A stretch of 64,000 nucleotides of DNA from NCBI GenBank assembly GCA_947488765.1, contig CANLAE010000003.1, positions 1-64,000 of the forward strand. The letters run 5' to 3'. A model generated the notes under the pieces. It did not search any database. It saw only the letters and a program-made list of their open reading frames with translations, and was not told the DNA's origin. Of this stretch, positions 47,812-58,203 are shown piece after piece (within the stretch, counting starts at the first letter, position 1; each line of letters begins with the position of its first letter). Source of the DNA: Chitinophagaceae bacterium (GTDB taxonomy: Bacteria > Bacteroidota > Bacteroidia > Chitinophagales > Chitinophagaceae). The translations under genes and the position numbers were made by a program.

Positions 47812-48870
47812 TTAGTTTCTATTTGTATCTAATTTATTATTGTAGTGTACTTTAATTTGTTGTCTTAATTTTTCAGCAGCCATTTCTGGTGTTATATCAC
47901 GCTGAGGCATACCAAGCATCTCGTATCCAACCATGAATTTTTTTACATTTGCTGACCTTAGTAATGGAGGATAAAAGTGCATATGCCAATGCCATTCTTC
48001 ATGCAAACCATCATTTACAGGACTTTGGTGCATTCCTGCCGAATAAGGAAATGAGATATTAAACAGGTTATCGTATTTAATGGTTAACTTTTTAAGAATG
48101 TCTGCAAGCGATTTCTTTTCTTGTTCATAGAATTTAGTGATATCAGTAACATGACGCTTGCTAATTATCATTGTTTCGTAAGGCCAAACAGCCCAAAATG
48201 GTACAACTACTAAAAAATGTTCATTTTCTATAACAATGCGTTCTTTCTGTTCTATCTCAACAACTATATAATCAGATAGTAAACTTCTATTATGAGTTTC
48301 GTAATATTGCTTTTGCTGATTGGTTTCTTTTTCTAATTCAAGCGGAATAGATGAAGAAGCCCAAATTTGGCCATGTGGATGTGGGTTACTACACCCCATC
48401 ATATCGCCTTTGTTTTCAAAAATTTGGATATACTTAATTGCATTATTATTTGAGATTTCGAAAAATTCACTTTGCCATAAGTTCACCACTTTTTCTATAT
48501 CTATTTCATCCATTAAAGGCAGTGTTAAGCTATGGTCTGGCGAAAAACAAATTACTTTACAAATACCACTTTCACTTGTTGCCACCAATAAATCATTATT
48601 ATTTATTGAGCCCAAAGGTGTATCTGCCAACAAAGCAGAAAAATCATTTGTAAAAACATAAGTCTCTTTATAATCGGTGTTTTTACTTCCGTCTGAACGA
48701 GCATTTCCAGGGCATAAATAACAATGAGGATCATATTCTGGCCTATTATCATTAGGCATTGATTCTACTTTACCTTGCCAAGGTCTTTTTGAACGATTTG
48801 GGGAAACTAAAACCCATTCGCCCGTTAATATATTTTTTCTTTTGTGGGGATGTTCCTTTATATCAAACAT
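47812..48870 (-). CDS. galT: Galactose-1-phosphate uridylyltransferase GalT
   Basis: A 352-residue Leloir enzyme. The zinc site CYLCPGN is in the N-terminal half and the active-site HPH triad in MGCSNPHPHGQIWAS. A late histidine-rich strand (HEEWHWHMHFYPP) is also conserved. It transfers UMP between UDP-glucose and galactose-1-phosphate. Only 2 bp separate it from galK. Confidence 0.95.
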   Translation of the reverse strand: MFDIKEHPHKRKNILTGEWVLVSPNRSKRPWQGKVESMPNDNRPEYDPHCYLCPGNARSDGSKNTDYKETYVFTNDFSALLADTPLGSINNNDLLVATSESGICKVICFSPDHSLTLPLMDEIDIEKVVNLWQSEFFEISNNNAIKYIQIFENKGDMMGCSNPHPHGQIWASSSIPLELEKETNQQKQYYETHNRSLLSDYIVVEIEQKERIVIENEHFLVVVPFWAVWPYETMIISKRHVTDITKFYEQEKKSLADILKKLTIKYDNLFNISFPYSAGMHQSPVNDGLHEEWHWHMHFYPPLLRSANVKKFMVGYEMLGMPQRDITPEMAAEKLRQQIKVHYNNKLDTNRN

Positions 48871-48872
48871 AA

Positions 48873-50027
48873 TTATTCAATGATTTCTGTACCGTTAGTA
48901 ATCGTAACAACATAAAAGCTCAATGGCAATGACATTGTTTCTTCGTAACGTGGTTTTATAATTTTTATTAATTCTTCAATTTCTTCTTCCTTTACCAAAT
49001 TAATGGTACAACCCCCAAAACCTCCCCCCATCATTCTACTTCCAATTACCGCATCATTTTTTCGAGTTTCATTTACTAAAAAATCTAATTCCTTACAACT
49101 CACTTCATATTTCTGGCTTAACCCATCATGGGTGGTGTACATTTTAGCACCTATAGCATTTATATCACCCATTTCTAAATTAATACTTGCTTGTTGTAAC
49201 CTATTTATTTCTTCTACAACAAATTCAGCTCTACGATATACTAAGGCATCTTTATTTAAAACATTATGTTTAAGCATTTCAATTGTAGCATCACGCAAAG
49301 ATTTTACTGAAGGATTAGATTCTTTTACCCATTCAACAGCTTTCATACATTCTAATCTTCTTGTGTTGTATTCAGAGGATGCAAGCGAATGTTTTACATT
49401 CGTATTTAACAATAAAATTTTTAGTCCATTTAACTTAAATGGTTTGTATTCGTACTCCATCGTCATGCAATCCAATTTTATTACATGGTCTTTTTTGCCC
49501 ATCATTGAGGCAAACTGATCCATAATGCCACACATAACCCCTGCATATTCATGCTCAGCTTTTTGTGCCATATGCACCATCGTCATCCTATCTAGGTTGG
49601 TTTGTAGTAATTCATTTAATGCAAAAACTGTGGCACACTCAATAGCCGCTGAAGATGATAGCCCTGCACCAATTGGCACATCGCTCAACAATGCAGCATT
49701 AAATCCTTTTAGAGTTATCCCTTTTTTAATAAATTGAGCAACAACACCCAAGATGAAATTGGGCCAACTAATATCACCAATTGGTTTTAGGTCTTTAATG
49801 TGTATTTTAAAATGCTCATTCAAATCCAACGCTGATAAATGAATTTCGTCATCATCTCTTAATGCTATTGCTAAGTAAGCTGCTTTATCAATAGCCGCGG
49901 GCAATACAAATCCGTTGTTATAATCTGTATGTTCGCCAATGATATTTACTCTACCTGGTGATTTTACAACCAAAGGCTCTTGTTGATACAGTTGAACAAA
50001 CTGCTTTTTTAATTTTTCAATATCCAT
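48873..50027 (-). CDS. galK: Galactokinase GalK
   Basis: A 384-residue GHMP kinase. All three family motifs are present: the galactokinase signature GRVNIIGEHTDYNNG, the ATP loop IGAGLSSSAAIE, and the C-terminal GGGFGGCTI. It phosphorylates D-galactose at C1. Gene order galM-galK-galT-SSS gives a complete intake route for free galactose. Confidence 0.96.
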   Translation of the reverse strand: MDIEKLKKQFVQLYQQEPLVVKSPGRVNIIGEHTDYNNGFVLPAAIDKAAYLAIALRDDDEIHLSALDLNEHFKIHIKDLKPIGDISWPNFILGVVAQFIKKGITLKGFNAALLSDVPIGAGLSSSAAIECATVFALNELLQTNLDRMTMVHMAQKAEHEYAGVMCGIMDQFASMMGKKDHVIKLDCMTMEYEYKPFKLNGLKILLLNTNVKHSLASSEYNTRRLECMKAVEWVKESNPSVKSLRDATIEMLKHNVLNKDALVYRRAEFVVEEINRLQQASINLEMGDINAIGAKMYTTHDGLSQKYEVSCKELDFLVNETRKNDAVIGSRMMGGGFGGCTINLVKEEEIEELIKIIKPRYEETMSLPLSFYVVTITNGTEIIE

Positions 50028-50125
50028 TTTATTATATTTCTGTTATATGTACTTTTAAGTTATACTTTGATTGTAAATACTTTTTGATCTTTTTCATATG
50101 GGTATGTTCTTATTAAATCATTAAA

Positions 50126-51286
50126 CTATTCTACAATAGAAAAGCGGAAAATTGTTTTTGTTTCGTATTTATCAGTTGGGTTAAGAATAATAGTTGGAAA
50201 TAATTTAGAATCAGATGAATAAGGATAACATTGTGTTTCCAATGCAAAAGATTCACGGTAATTAATCGGTTTTCCCATTTTTCCAATATCTGCACCTTTA
50301 AAAAAATTGGCACTAAAAAAATGTAGGCAAGGTTCCTGAGTTAAAACTTCCATTTTTCTACCACTATTGGGTTCTATAACAGAGGCTGCTACTATCATTT
50401 CATTTTTCTTATTCCGTATAATAATAAAATGATGATCATACCCGCCAGCCAATTTCAATTGTTGATTGTCATTTTCAAAAATCAAATCTTTACCTATTGC
50501 TTTTTCTTTTCTAAAATCGAATGGTGTTGCTTTAACCTTATAATTTTTAGCAATTGCTATTTTTGCTTCATCTATTGGACAGATATAATTAGCATTAATT
50601 GTAAGCAAATGATTATAAATTGAGCCACTACCTTCGCCTGCTAAATTGAAAAAAGCATGATTGGTTAAGTTTAACGGGGTACTTTCATCGGTAGTAGCTT
50701 TATAATCAATTATCAATTCTCTTTTTGAATTTAAGATATATGTAACATCTACATTAACGTTTCCAGGATATCCCATTTCACCATCCTTTGAAAGATACGT
50801 TAATACCAAAGACGTATCATTATTAGATTTAACGTTCCAAACCTGATTGTGAAAACCATATGAACCACCATGTAAGTGGCTAGTACCCGCATTTAATTGC
50901 AGTGAATAAGTTGAGTCGTCAATCTTTATCTTTCCATTGTTGATACGACCAGCGACTCTACCTATAATTGCCCCATGATAAACGCCTGTAGCTTTTAGAT
51001 AGTCATCAATACTTTTAAATCCAATGACGACATCAGCCATTTTACCATACTTGTCAGGTACACATAAGCTAACTATTCTAGCACCATAATTGGTAATTGC
51101 CATATTGATATTGTCATTTTTCAAGAAATACAAGTTGACATTTTTGCCATTGATATTTTTTTGAAAATTTTCCACTTTTAATAGCATTCCAGCATCATTT
51201 TTAGAATTTTGGCCATTAACAATGTGAATGCCTTGTACTAAAAACAATATCACCAATAAAAGAATATTTACATTAGAATGTTTCAT
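50126..51286 (-). CDS. galM: Exported aldose 1-epimerase (galactose mutarotase) GalM
   Basis: A 386-residue protein with a signal peptide (1-25). Catalytic His residues lie in GTSHLHGGSYGFHNQVW and LTNHAFFNLAG, and the catalytic Glu in VLTQEPCLHFF. It balances galactose anomers; the signal peptide places this step in the periplasm, where galactose is released. It follows three sulfatase genes at 102 bp and precedes galK by 98 bp. Confidence 0.93.
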   Translation of the reverse strand: MKHSNVNILLLVILFLVQGIHIVNGQNSKNDAGMLLKVENFQKNINGKNVNLYFLKNDNINMAITNYGARIVSLCVPDKYGKMADVVIGFKSIDDYLKATGVYHGAIIGRVAGRINNGKIKIDDSTYSLQLNAGTSHLHGGSYGFHNQVWNVKSNNDTSLVLTYLSKDGEMGYPGNVNVDVTYILNSKRELIIDYKATTDESTPLNLTNHAFFNLAGEGSGSIYNHLLTINANYICPIDEAKIAIAKNYKVKATPFDFRKEKAIGKDLIFENDNQQLKLAGGYDHHFIIIRNKKNEMIVAASVIEPNSGRKMEVLTQEPCLHFFSANFFKGADIGKMGKPINYRESFALETQCYPYSSDSKLFPTIILNPTDKYETKTIFRFSIVE

Positions 51287-51388
51287 GCTTTAACAATTAC
51301 CAACTTGCTTTTTTGAAATTTATCCTATTAAATACTACGCTTTCTTTGCACTTATTGAATACCTTAGAACACAAATATTTAGGCCTTT

Positions 51389-52930
51389 TTATTTCAATTC
51401 TAATTTTTCAACATTTTTATAATCTTTCCCTCTAATCAACTCAAAGTTCTTAATCATTTCGTTTAAAAGCTTGGGTTGCGATTTGGCCAAATTGTTTTTT
51501 TGTCCAATATCATTTTTCAAATTGTATAATTGATATTCTTTTGAATTACCTAATTCAATGTTGACTTCTTCTAGTATTGCATCACCAGGATAGGGTGGAA
51601 TCATTAACCAATCGCCTTGGCGAAATGCCGTTTTTGTATTGGCTTCAATTACAAGGCTTTTTCTACCCTTATTAGATTTACCCATCAAAACATCTATCAA
51701 ATTTTGGCTATCATTGTTTGTAGTTTTACCGCCTATGAGGTTAGCAAGTGAAGAGAGCAAATCCATTTGACAAACCAAAGCATCAGAAACAGCTGGTGTT
51801 ATTTTTCCTTTCCAGTAGGTGAAAAATGGAACTCTTGTACCCGCCTCTAGCAAACTGTATTTGCCACCACGAAGTGGTCCACCTGGTTTATGATTGCCCA
51901 ATTTTTCAACAGCTTCATCATAGTAACCATCATTTAATACGGGACCATTATCACTAGAAAACATTATCAAAGTATTGTCTAAAATTCCTTGAGATTTCAA
52001 GGTTTTTATAATTTCCCCGATACACCAATCTGCTTCTAAAATTGCATCGCCCCTTGCCCCCAAACCTGATTTGCCAACAAATCTTTGATTTGGAGTGCGA
52101 GGAACGTGTGGCTGATTCATAGCATAATAAAGAAAAAATGGTTTTTCATGGTTGTTTTTGATATATGTTTCGGCTTTTTCTAAAAAATGGTCCGCTATAT
52201 CTTCATCTTTCCAATTTGCACTTGCGCCACCCTTTACAAAGCCAATTCTAGGTATTCCATTTATAATTGAGCCGTTGTGCCCATGATGCCACATCATTTT
52301 CAATAACTCTGGATTCGCTTTTCCGGTAGGTTGCCCATCATAATTTTTGTCGTAATTAACCGAAATGGGGTCATATGCATTAAAACCATCTACAAAACCG
52401 TTATCAATATATACTGTAGGCACTCGGTCCTGTGTAGCAGCCATAACATAGGCATAATCGAAACCAACGTCATTAGGTCCAGGTGATACTTTTTTATTCC
52501 AATCAACAATTCCTGTACCTAAACCAAGATGCCATTTGCCAACAACAGCGGTTTGATAGCCATTTTGTTTTAGCATTTTAGGCAGTGTTTGCTGATCTAT
52601 ACCAATTAACAAGGGTGCAGAACCGGGCAATATTTTAGCATCTTTATTACGCCAAGGATACACACCAGTAAGTAATGCATAACGGCTAGGTGTGCAGGTT
52701 GCGGAAGAAGCATAGCCGTTTGTAAATTTTACCCCATTGTTAGCTAGCATATCAATATTTGGTGTTTTTATAGTAGTTGCACCATAGCAACTTAAATCAC
52801 CATAACCTAGATCATCTAAATATATAACTACTATATTTGGCTTTACACTTAATTTTTGTGCTTTACTTACGAAAATTCCTGAAATGATGAAAACCGCAAG
52901 CAGTAAAAATGATTTACATATTTTCCTCAT
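51389..52930 (-). CDS. Exported S1-family sulfatase (Cys79)
   Basis: A 513-residue protein with signal peptide (1-24). Metal site VIYLDDLGYGDLSCYG, formylglycine site CTPSRYALLTG with Cys79, and MFSSDNGPV. This is the most canonical arylsulfatase-like member of the five. Its start codon overlaps the end of the previous sulfatase gene by 17 bp, so translation is coupled. Confidence 0.92.
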   Translation of the reverse strand: MRKICKSFLLLAVFIISGIFVSKAQKLSVKPNIVVIYLDDLGYGDLSCYGATTIKTPNIDMLANNGVKFTNGYASSATCTPSRYALLTGVYPWRNKDAKILPGSAPLLIGIDQQTLPKMLKQNGYQTAVVGKWHLGLGTGIVDWNKKVSPGPNDVGFDYAYVMAATQDRVPTVYIDNGFVDGFNAYDPISVNYDKNYDGQPTGKANPELLKMMWHHGHNGSIINGIPRIGFVKGGASANWKDEDIADHFLEKAETYIKNNHEKPFFLYYAMNQPHVPRTPNQRFVGKSGLGARGDAILEADWCIGEIIKTLKSQGILDNTLIMFSSDNGPVLNDGYYDEAVEKLGNHKPGGPLRGGKYSLLEAGTRVPFFTYWKGKITPAVSDALVCQMDLLSSLANLIGGKTTNNDSQNLIDVLMGKSNKGRKSLVIEANTKTAFRQGDWLMIPPYPGDAILEEVNIELGNSKEYQLYNLKNDIGQKNNLAKSQPKLLNEMIKNFELIRGKDYKNVEKLELK

Positions 52931-54350
52931 CTTTTATTTTTTTTGCTTTTTTCGCTTTCTTAATAAGTGGAAATAAGTCTGACTCAATGCGTGCAGTTTT
53001 AGCTAATTCTAAAAATTCATTTTTAAGTTGGGGTAAAGTAGCCGCTAAGTCATTTTTTTCATATGGATCTTTTACTAAATCGTAAATTTCGATAGACTGT
53101 TTTCGTGTCTCTTTATCGTATGATATAACCGCCTTCATATCACCTTTTCTAATACCTTGTGTTTGATTTCGCTCCCAATACAGGTAATCATGTTCTTTTT
53201 GCATTTTGGTCTTACCCAATAACGTTGGAAGCATTGAGATACCATCAATATCGTTCGGTGTTTTTACATTTACCAATTCAGCAACTGTGGGTAAAAAATC
53301 CCAAGCAGCAGAAATTAAAGGTGATTTACTACCTGCAACAATTTTTCCTTTCCAATAAGCAATCATCGGACTTTTTATTCCACCTTCATACATTTCACTT
53401 TTGCGACCATGTAAATTGCCACCTGTTTTAAGATATTCGTCTTCAGTTGGTCTAAGAGCGGTACCATTATCACTTGTAAAAATGATTAATGTATTCTCCA
53501 ATAAATTCAATGCCTTCAATTTAGCCAGCAAATCCCCAACTTCTTTATCTAGACGGGCTGTCATTGAAGCGTATTTTGGTATCGAAAAATCTTCTGAGGT
53601 TGGATCGCCTTTGGGCTTACCTGTTTTTTTAGTGTAATAATCTAGTATTTTATCATCAGGTTGATTATAAGGATTATGAGGTAATGTTGATGCAAAGTAT
53701 AAAAAGAATGGCTTACTCTTATTCTTATCAATAAATTCTAATGCTTTCGCAGAAATAACATCAGCACTATATTCTTTATATGGAGCTTTTAAGTTACCAT
53801 TTAAAGTTACAGAGTCATCATTCTGACGCATATAACTTGAATAATAATCATGTGCATGTCGTTGACAATTATAACCATAAAATTGGTCGAACCCTTTTTT
53901 GTTTGGCGACCCTTCAGAACCAGGATATCCTAAACCCCATTTTCCAAAAGCCCCGGTAGTGTAACCAGCTTCTTTCAAAACTTCTGCAACAGTAACATCA
54001 CTGCTACGGATTGGCTCATTGCCCTCAAATGGCAATTCTTTATTATCTCTAATCCATGTATGACCAGTGTGTTTACCTGTCATCAATGCAACTCTCGAAG
54101 GGGCACAAATATTAGAACCGCAGTAATGGTTTGAAAATACCATTCCCTCTTTTGCCAATCGGTCTAGATTTGGTGTTTCAATTACTTTACCTCCATAACA
54201 ACCAAGTTCATGATATCCCATATCATCGGCTAGAATATAAATGATATTGGGTTTTTTATTCTTTTTCTCAGATTTTTGACCTTTTACACTTGTACAAAAG
54301 CATAAAGTAAATAATACTGCAATTGGAATGAAAAGCTTATTTATTTTCAT
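52914..54350 (-). CDS. Exported S1-family sulfatase (Cys82)
   Basis: A 478-residue protein with signal peptide (1-24). Metal site ILADDMGYHELGCYGG, formylglycine site CAPSRVALMTG with Cys82, and IFTSDNGT. The C-terminus is Lys-rich (LIKKAKKAKKIKDEENM), as in other exported proteins of this locus. It lies 21 bp after the third sulfatase gene. Confidence 0.92.
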   Translation of the reverse strand: MKINKLFIPIAVLFTLCFCTSVKGQKSEKKNKKPNIIYILADDMGYHELGCYGGKVIETPNLDRLAKEGMVFSNHYCGSNICAPSRVALMTGKHTGHTWIRDNKELPFEGNEPIRSSDVTVAEVLKEAGYTTGAFGKWGLGYPGSEGSPNKKGFDQFYGYNCQRHAHDYYSSYMRQNDDSVTLNGNLKAPYKEYSADVISAKALEFIDKNKSKPFFLYFASTLPHNPYNQPDDKILDYYTKKTGKPKGDPTSEDFSIPKYASMTARLDKEVGDLLAKLKALNLLENTLIIFTSDNGTALRPTEDEYLKTGGNLHGRKSEMYEGGIKSPMIAYWKGKIVAGSKSPLISAAWDFLPTVAELVNVKTPNDIDGISMLPTLLGKTKMQKEHDYLYWERNQTQGIRKGDMKAVISYDKETRKQSIEIYDLVKDPYEKNDLAATLPQLKNEFLELAKTARIESDLFPLIKKAKKAKKIKDEENM

Positions 54351-54371
54351 ATATTAATTATTATACTTTTT

Positions 54372-55964
54372 TTAATTTTCATTTTCTTTTTCAACCCAGT
54401 TTGACGGCATTGGAACAGTGGGTTTACCATATTTTTCTAAAAATTTCTTGAACATATCGTAATATTTTTCTTTATACATTTTTTTCAGTTTCTCTTCACG
54501 TGCTTCAGGATAATAATCAAAAATATCACCTTGACCTAATGCTCTTGGGTCCTTTTGTTTTAAAAGAACTTGATCCATTTGGACTTTTAAATTTTTTACT
54601 GTGGTTGCATATTTTGGGTTTGCTGCCAAATTATGAACGCAGTCGGGATCTTTTTCAATGTCATATAGTTCCTCAGCTGGACGTTTTCCAAAAGAAAGCA
54701 GGTAGTATTTATAATCTGGATCGTTTTCTTTTAGATTTGTTACATATGTTTTGGTAGGCGAATTATCGCAATTGTTGTAACCATATTCAGGATCACCTGC
54801 AGGCCATCGATTGGTTTTATAATTGTAAGCATACAAAAACTTATCAGTCCTAATTGCCCTTACAGGATAGCCAATTGCAATTTGATCGCCATCAATTCGG
54901 CCCATATCATGTCGCTCTCTACCAACTATTGAAAACGTTCTGCTTTTATCAATTAATCCAGATTTGTTTGACAGCAAAACATTGAGAAAGCTTTTACCAG
55001 TCATTTGAACATGAGGTTTCAGACCAGCAGCTTCCATTAAAGTTGGTGCAACATCTGGAAAATTAATAAAATCAGTTACCACCCTTCCAGATTTAATTTT
55101 GTCGCCCCAACGAACTACGAAAGCCTCATGAAAGTCTTCATCATAAATTTGGCCCTTGATGTGAGGAAATGCCATTCCTTGATCGGAAGTTGCGATAATT
55201 ATTGTGTTTTCTAATAGACCACGTTTAGCAAGTTCTTCTAAAGTTTTTCCTATTTGTTGGTCATGGTATTCTACCTCCACAGCATAGTCAGCTAAATCTC
55301 CTCTAACCAATTCATTGTCTGGCAAAGATTCTTGAACAGAAATTTTACTAATATCTTTATGTTCTTTTTTATGTGAGTCCTTTTCAAAAAAACGATGTGC
55401 CTCATGCGTACCCAACCAAAAGCAGAAAGGCTTTGAACTGTCATTTTTATTCAAAAAATCAGCAAAATTGGCCACGTAATCCTTTTTACTTATTCCTTTA
55501 AAAGGAGGATTGCAAGTGATAGAATTATATTCCCAACCAGCAGGGTTATGCTGACCATAAAAAACACCAGGCCCCCAACCCTTGCCAGTAAACCCAATAG
55601 TATAGCCTGATTGCTCTAATAATTCTGGATAAAACTTCCATTTTTCTGGCATTACAGGAATATGATTTGCAGCTTCTTCAAGCTGCCAAGAGTAGCGACC
55701 AGTAAGAAAGCAAGCCCTTGATGGTGAACATTTTGGGTTACATACATAAGCATTGGTAAACAAAACGCCTTCTTTAGCAATTCTATCAAAATTGGGTGTT
55801 TTAATAAACGTATTGCCATACACCCCCATACTTGTTCTAGAAATATCATCTCCCATTATTACTAAAATATTGGGACGTTTATTTTGAGCGATTCCTACAC
55901 TCGAAAAAAACAATAAACTCAAGAAAATAATAGATTTTGTTATCGTCAAGTTACTTTTTTTCAT
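54372..55964 (-). CDS. Exported S1-family sulfatase (Cys79)
   Basis: A 530-residue protein with signal peptide (1-26). Metal site VIMGDDISRTSMGVYG, formylglycine site CSPSRACFLTG with Cys79, and IIATSDQGM. Its long C-terminal region (from about 430) differs from the other four. Its ATG overlaps the stop codon of the upstream alpha-galactosidase gene (TAATG), so the two are translated together. Confidence 0.9.
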   Translation of the reverse strand: MKKSNLTITKSIIFLSLLFFSSVGIAQNKRPNILVIMGDDISRTSMGVYGNTFIKTPNFDRIAKEGVLFTNAYVCNPKCSPSRACFLTGRYSWQLEEAANHIPVMPEKWKFYPELLEQSGYTIGFTGKGWGPGVFYGQHNPAGWEYNSITCNPPFKGISKKDYVANFADFLNKNDSSKPFCFWLGTHEAHRFFEKDSHKKEHKDISKISVQESLPDNELVRGDLADYAVEVEYHDQQIGKTLEELAKRGLLENTIIIATSDQGMAFPHIKGQIYDEDFHEAFVVRWGDKIKSGRVVTDFINFPDVAPTLMEAAGLKPHVQMTGKSFLNVLLSNKSGLIDKSRTFSIVGRERHDMGRIDGDQIAIGYPVRAIRTDKFLYAYNYKTNRWPAGDPEYGYNNCDNSPTKTYVTNLKENDPDYKYYLLSFGKRPAEELYDIEKDPDCVHNLAANPKYATTVKNLKVQMDQVLLKQKDPRALGQGDIFDYYPEAREEKLKKMYKEKYYDMFKKFLEKYGKPTVPMPSNWVEKENEN

Positions 55965-58117
55965 TACCTATAATTGAAGTTTGATAATTTTTCGAACTCT
56001 ATAATTTTTACCGAATGTGCAGGTTGGCTTAATGTTAATTTATCTGATTCTAAACTAAAATTCTTTTTTGTCCATATTTCAGTTAATTTATATTTTGAAC
56101 TACCTAATTCAAAATCAGTTTTTAGATTGTAGGTTTTAGTTACATCATTATCGAGCCAATTAAATATGGTAATAATCAATCGATCTTTGGTTTCTAGTTT
56201 CCATATTGTTGGGATATCAACCCCTGTAAACAAATCAAGTGGAATTGCATGTACACCTAATTTATTTACTGCTATAATGTCTTTATTTTTCAATAATTCT
56301 AATCTTTCTGCTGGCAAGGATTCTACTTTATCGCCAAAAAAGAAAAGGCCACCCATAATGGCTTGCAACGTCATATGACACTTTGCTTCGTCAATGGTAT
56401 ATTGTGGTGATACAAAAAATGCATCTGGATCCACTATAGCAATATTTTTATGTATGTAATAGTTTTGGGATACTGCTCTTGCAAAGCGGATTAATCCTTT
56501 TTCTACTTGGTCATTTTCAATGGTACCCAATGTTTTTCCATAGGTAATATTGGTGTAAGGTTCAGCTTCTGATTTATACCCTGGATGATTGATATCGTTT
56601 CCGATACGCACTGCATCGTAACATTCTAATGCACCAAATACATAACCCATGCTGCGTGTAACAATTAAGTTTTCAGGTAATGCACTTCTAACAGCACGAA
56701 TTGTTTTATTGTGTGCTTGCATAAATGTCATAGTTGAATCGTAGCGTTTACCTTCTTCTAAACCACCATACGTATGATCCCATTTCATAAAAGAAGGTTT
56801 ATAACCTTCTACTATCTGTTGATAACGTGCTGCCGAAAATCCTGGAACTGCAGGGTGGCTTCCATCTACATAAATTGTACCTGTTGTAGTTTCCATTTCA
56901 TCATCCCCTTTTGCCGCTTTTTTGCTAACTGCAGGTTTTAAAATCCAATCGGGGTGTTGAGCTGTAATTGGGTCAGTAGGATTTGTACGAAAAGGACTAA
57001 CATGAAGGCCAAAATCAAGTCCTAAATCTGTAATGTAATTTGATAAAAAACGAATACCATGAGGGAATAAAGCATCATTTACTTTGTACAAACCCGGGCT
57101 CGTCCACCAACCACCATCAATTTGAATCTGTTTCCAACCGTAATCTTTTAAATTTTTATTTATAAAATCAGCTGAAGTAAGAAATGCTTTTTCTGAGATG
57201 TTACGTCCATATGTATGCCAAGAACTCCAGCCAGGCTCTGGACTACGCATTGGCTTTCCTTTGCGGACATTTTCGCCCATTATCTTACCTGTTTCTAACA
57301 ATATTTTAGTAGGTCGCTGATTGTCCCAAAAACCTACTAAGAATGCATCGGTCGTAATCGTATTACCAGCAGGAATCCATATTTTTTCTCTCTCAAAAAT
57401 AGCACCACTCCGGGCAGAAACTTTTAGTTTGTTAAAGTCATTTTCAACAGGCAATTCCCACTTAAAATTATTAGGCCATAATTCACTAGATATACTTGCA
57501 AAGGAGAATGCACAATTTTTTTTGTCATTAACCAACATACTCAGCCAAACCCCTGTATGAGCTTTAGAATAAGTACCAGATTTTGCTATTTTAGTATTTA
57601 GTTGATAAGGATAAATAATAGCACCTGTATGAGGTGCAGAAGCGCTTTCTGTAAAAATTAACCAGTCCTTGCTATTGCCTGGCAAAACAATATTCTCTTT
57701 CTCAGAATTAAATAATCTGATTCCACCTAATTTAAATTTTTCTGTTGCTGTTAATGAAGCATTCATTACCAAATAAGGGCGACCTTCCATCAATTCAAAT
57801 TCGACAGTAAAATTGGAAATCAAAGGATGACCTTCACAAATAAGATAAAGATATTCGACCTTGCCTGTATAAGTATTTAGTTCACTTAATCGGGTACCTT
57901 CTTTCTTCAACCATTTTATACTTTTAAACTCACTTGCAGAAACCCATTTGTCATTGATTTGAATCTCGGGGGAAACATTGTTAATCTGTGCAAATTGATC
58001 GTTCCACTGAATACTGTATTTTGCCTCGTTATCCTTATACTTAATGATGGGACTCATATTGGCAAGTACAAAAGATGCCATTAATACTAGACAGGTAAAC
58101 AAAGCAATTTTTTTCAT
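55964..58117 (-). CDS. Exported alpha-galactosidase-like enzyme (GH36/GH27-like, second copy)
   Basis: A 717-residue protein with signal peptide (1-19). A long N-terminal beta-sandwich (about 25-270) precedes a barrel opened by GWSSWHTYGRNIS. It holds QIDGGWW, the candidate nucleophile Asp447 (FMKWDHT) and acid/base Asp508 in RIGND. It has only the fold and motifs in common with the 615-residue enzyme, so different linkages or sulfation states are likely. It leads an operon that runs through three sulfatases and the galactose genes. Confidence 0.8.
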   Translation of the reverse strand: MKKIALFTCLVLMASFVLANMSPIIKYKDNEAKYSIQWNDQFAQINNVSPEIQINDKWVSASEFKSIKWLKKEGTRLSELNTYTGKVEYLYLICEGHPLISNFTVEFELMEGRPYLVMNASLTATEKFKLGGIRLFNSEKENIVLPGNSKDWLIFTESASAPHTGAIIYPYQLNTKIAKSGTYSKAHTGVWLSMLVNDKKNCAFSFASISSELWPNNFKWELPVENDFNKLKVSARSGAIFEREKIWIPAGNTITTDAFLVGFWDNQRPTKILLETGKIMGENVRKGKPMRSPEPGWSSWHTYGRNISEKAFLTSADFINKNLKDYGWKQIQIDGGWWTSPGLYKVNDALFPHGIRFLSNYITDLGLDFGLHVSPFRTNPTDPITAQHPDWILKPAVSKKAAKGDDEMETTTGTIYVDGSHPAVPGFSAARYQQIVEGYKPSFMKWDHTYGGLEEGKRYDSTMTFMQAHNKTIRAVRSALPENLIVTRSMGYVFGALECYDAVRIGNDINHPGYKSEAEPYTNITYGKTLGTIENDQVEKGLIRFARAVSQNYYIHKNIAIVDPDAFFVSPQYTIDEAKCHMTLQAIMGGLFFFGDKVESLPAERLELLKNKDIIAVNKLGVHAIPLDLFTGVDIPTIWKLETKDRLIITIFNWLDNDVTKTYNLKTDFELGSSKYKLTEIWTKKNFSLESDKLTLSQPAHSVKIIEFEKLSNFNYR

Positions 58118-58136
58118 TTCAATCGTATTTCTTTTT

Positions 58137-58203
58137 CAAATGTATAATTCATGCAATTTAAATACCAATTGATATCGTCTCATTTATGTGCAGATTTGTT
58201 TCA
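58137..58203 (-). promoter_or_regulatory. Predicted HTCS operator and promoter of the alpha-galactosidase/sulfatase unit (motif B)
   Basis: Motif GTCTCA, five bases, GTGCAGATTTGTTTCA on the plus strand at 58177-58203. A -7 box TACATTTG is on the minus strand at 58137-58144, 33 bp away, and the start codon ends at 58117. Identical layout to motif C. Confidence 0.75.
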
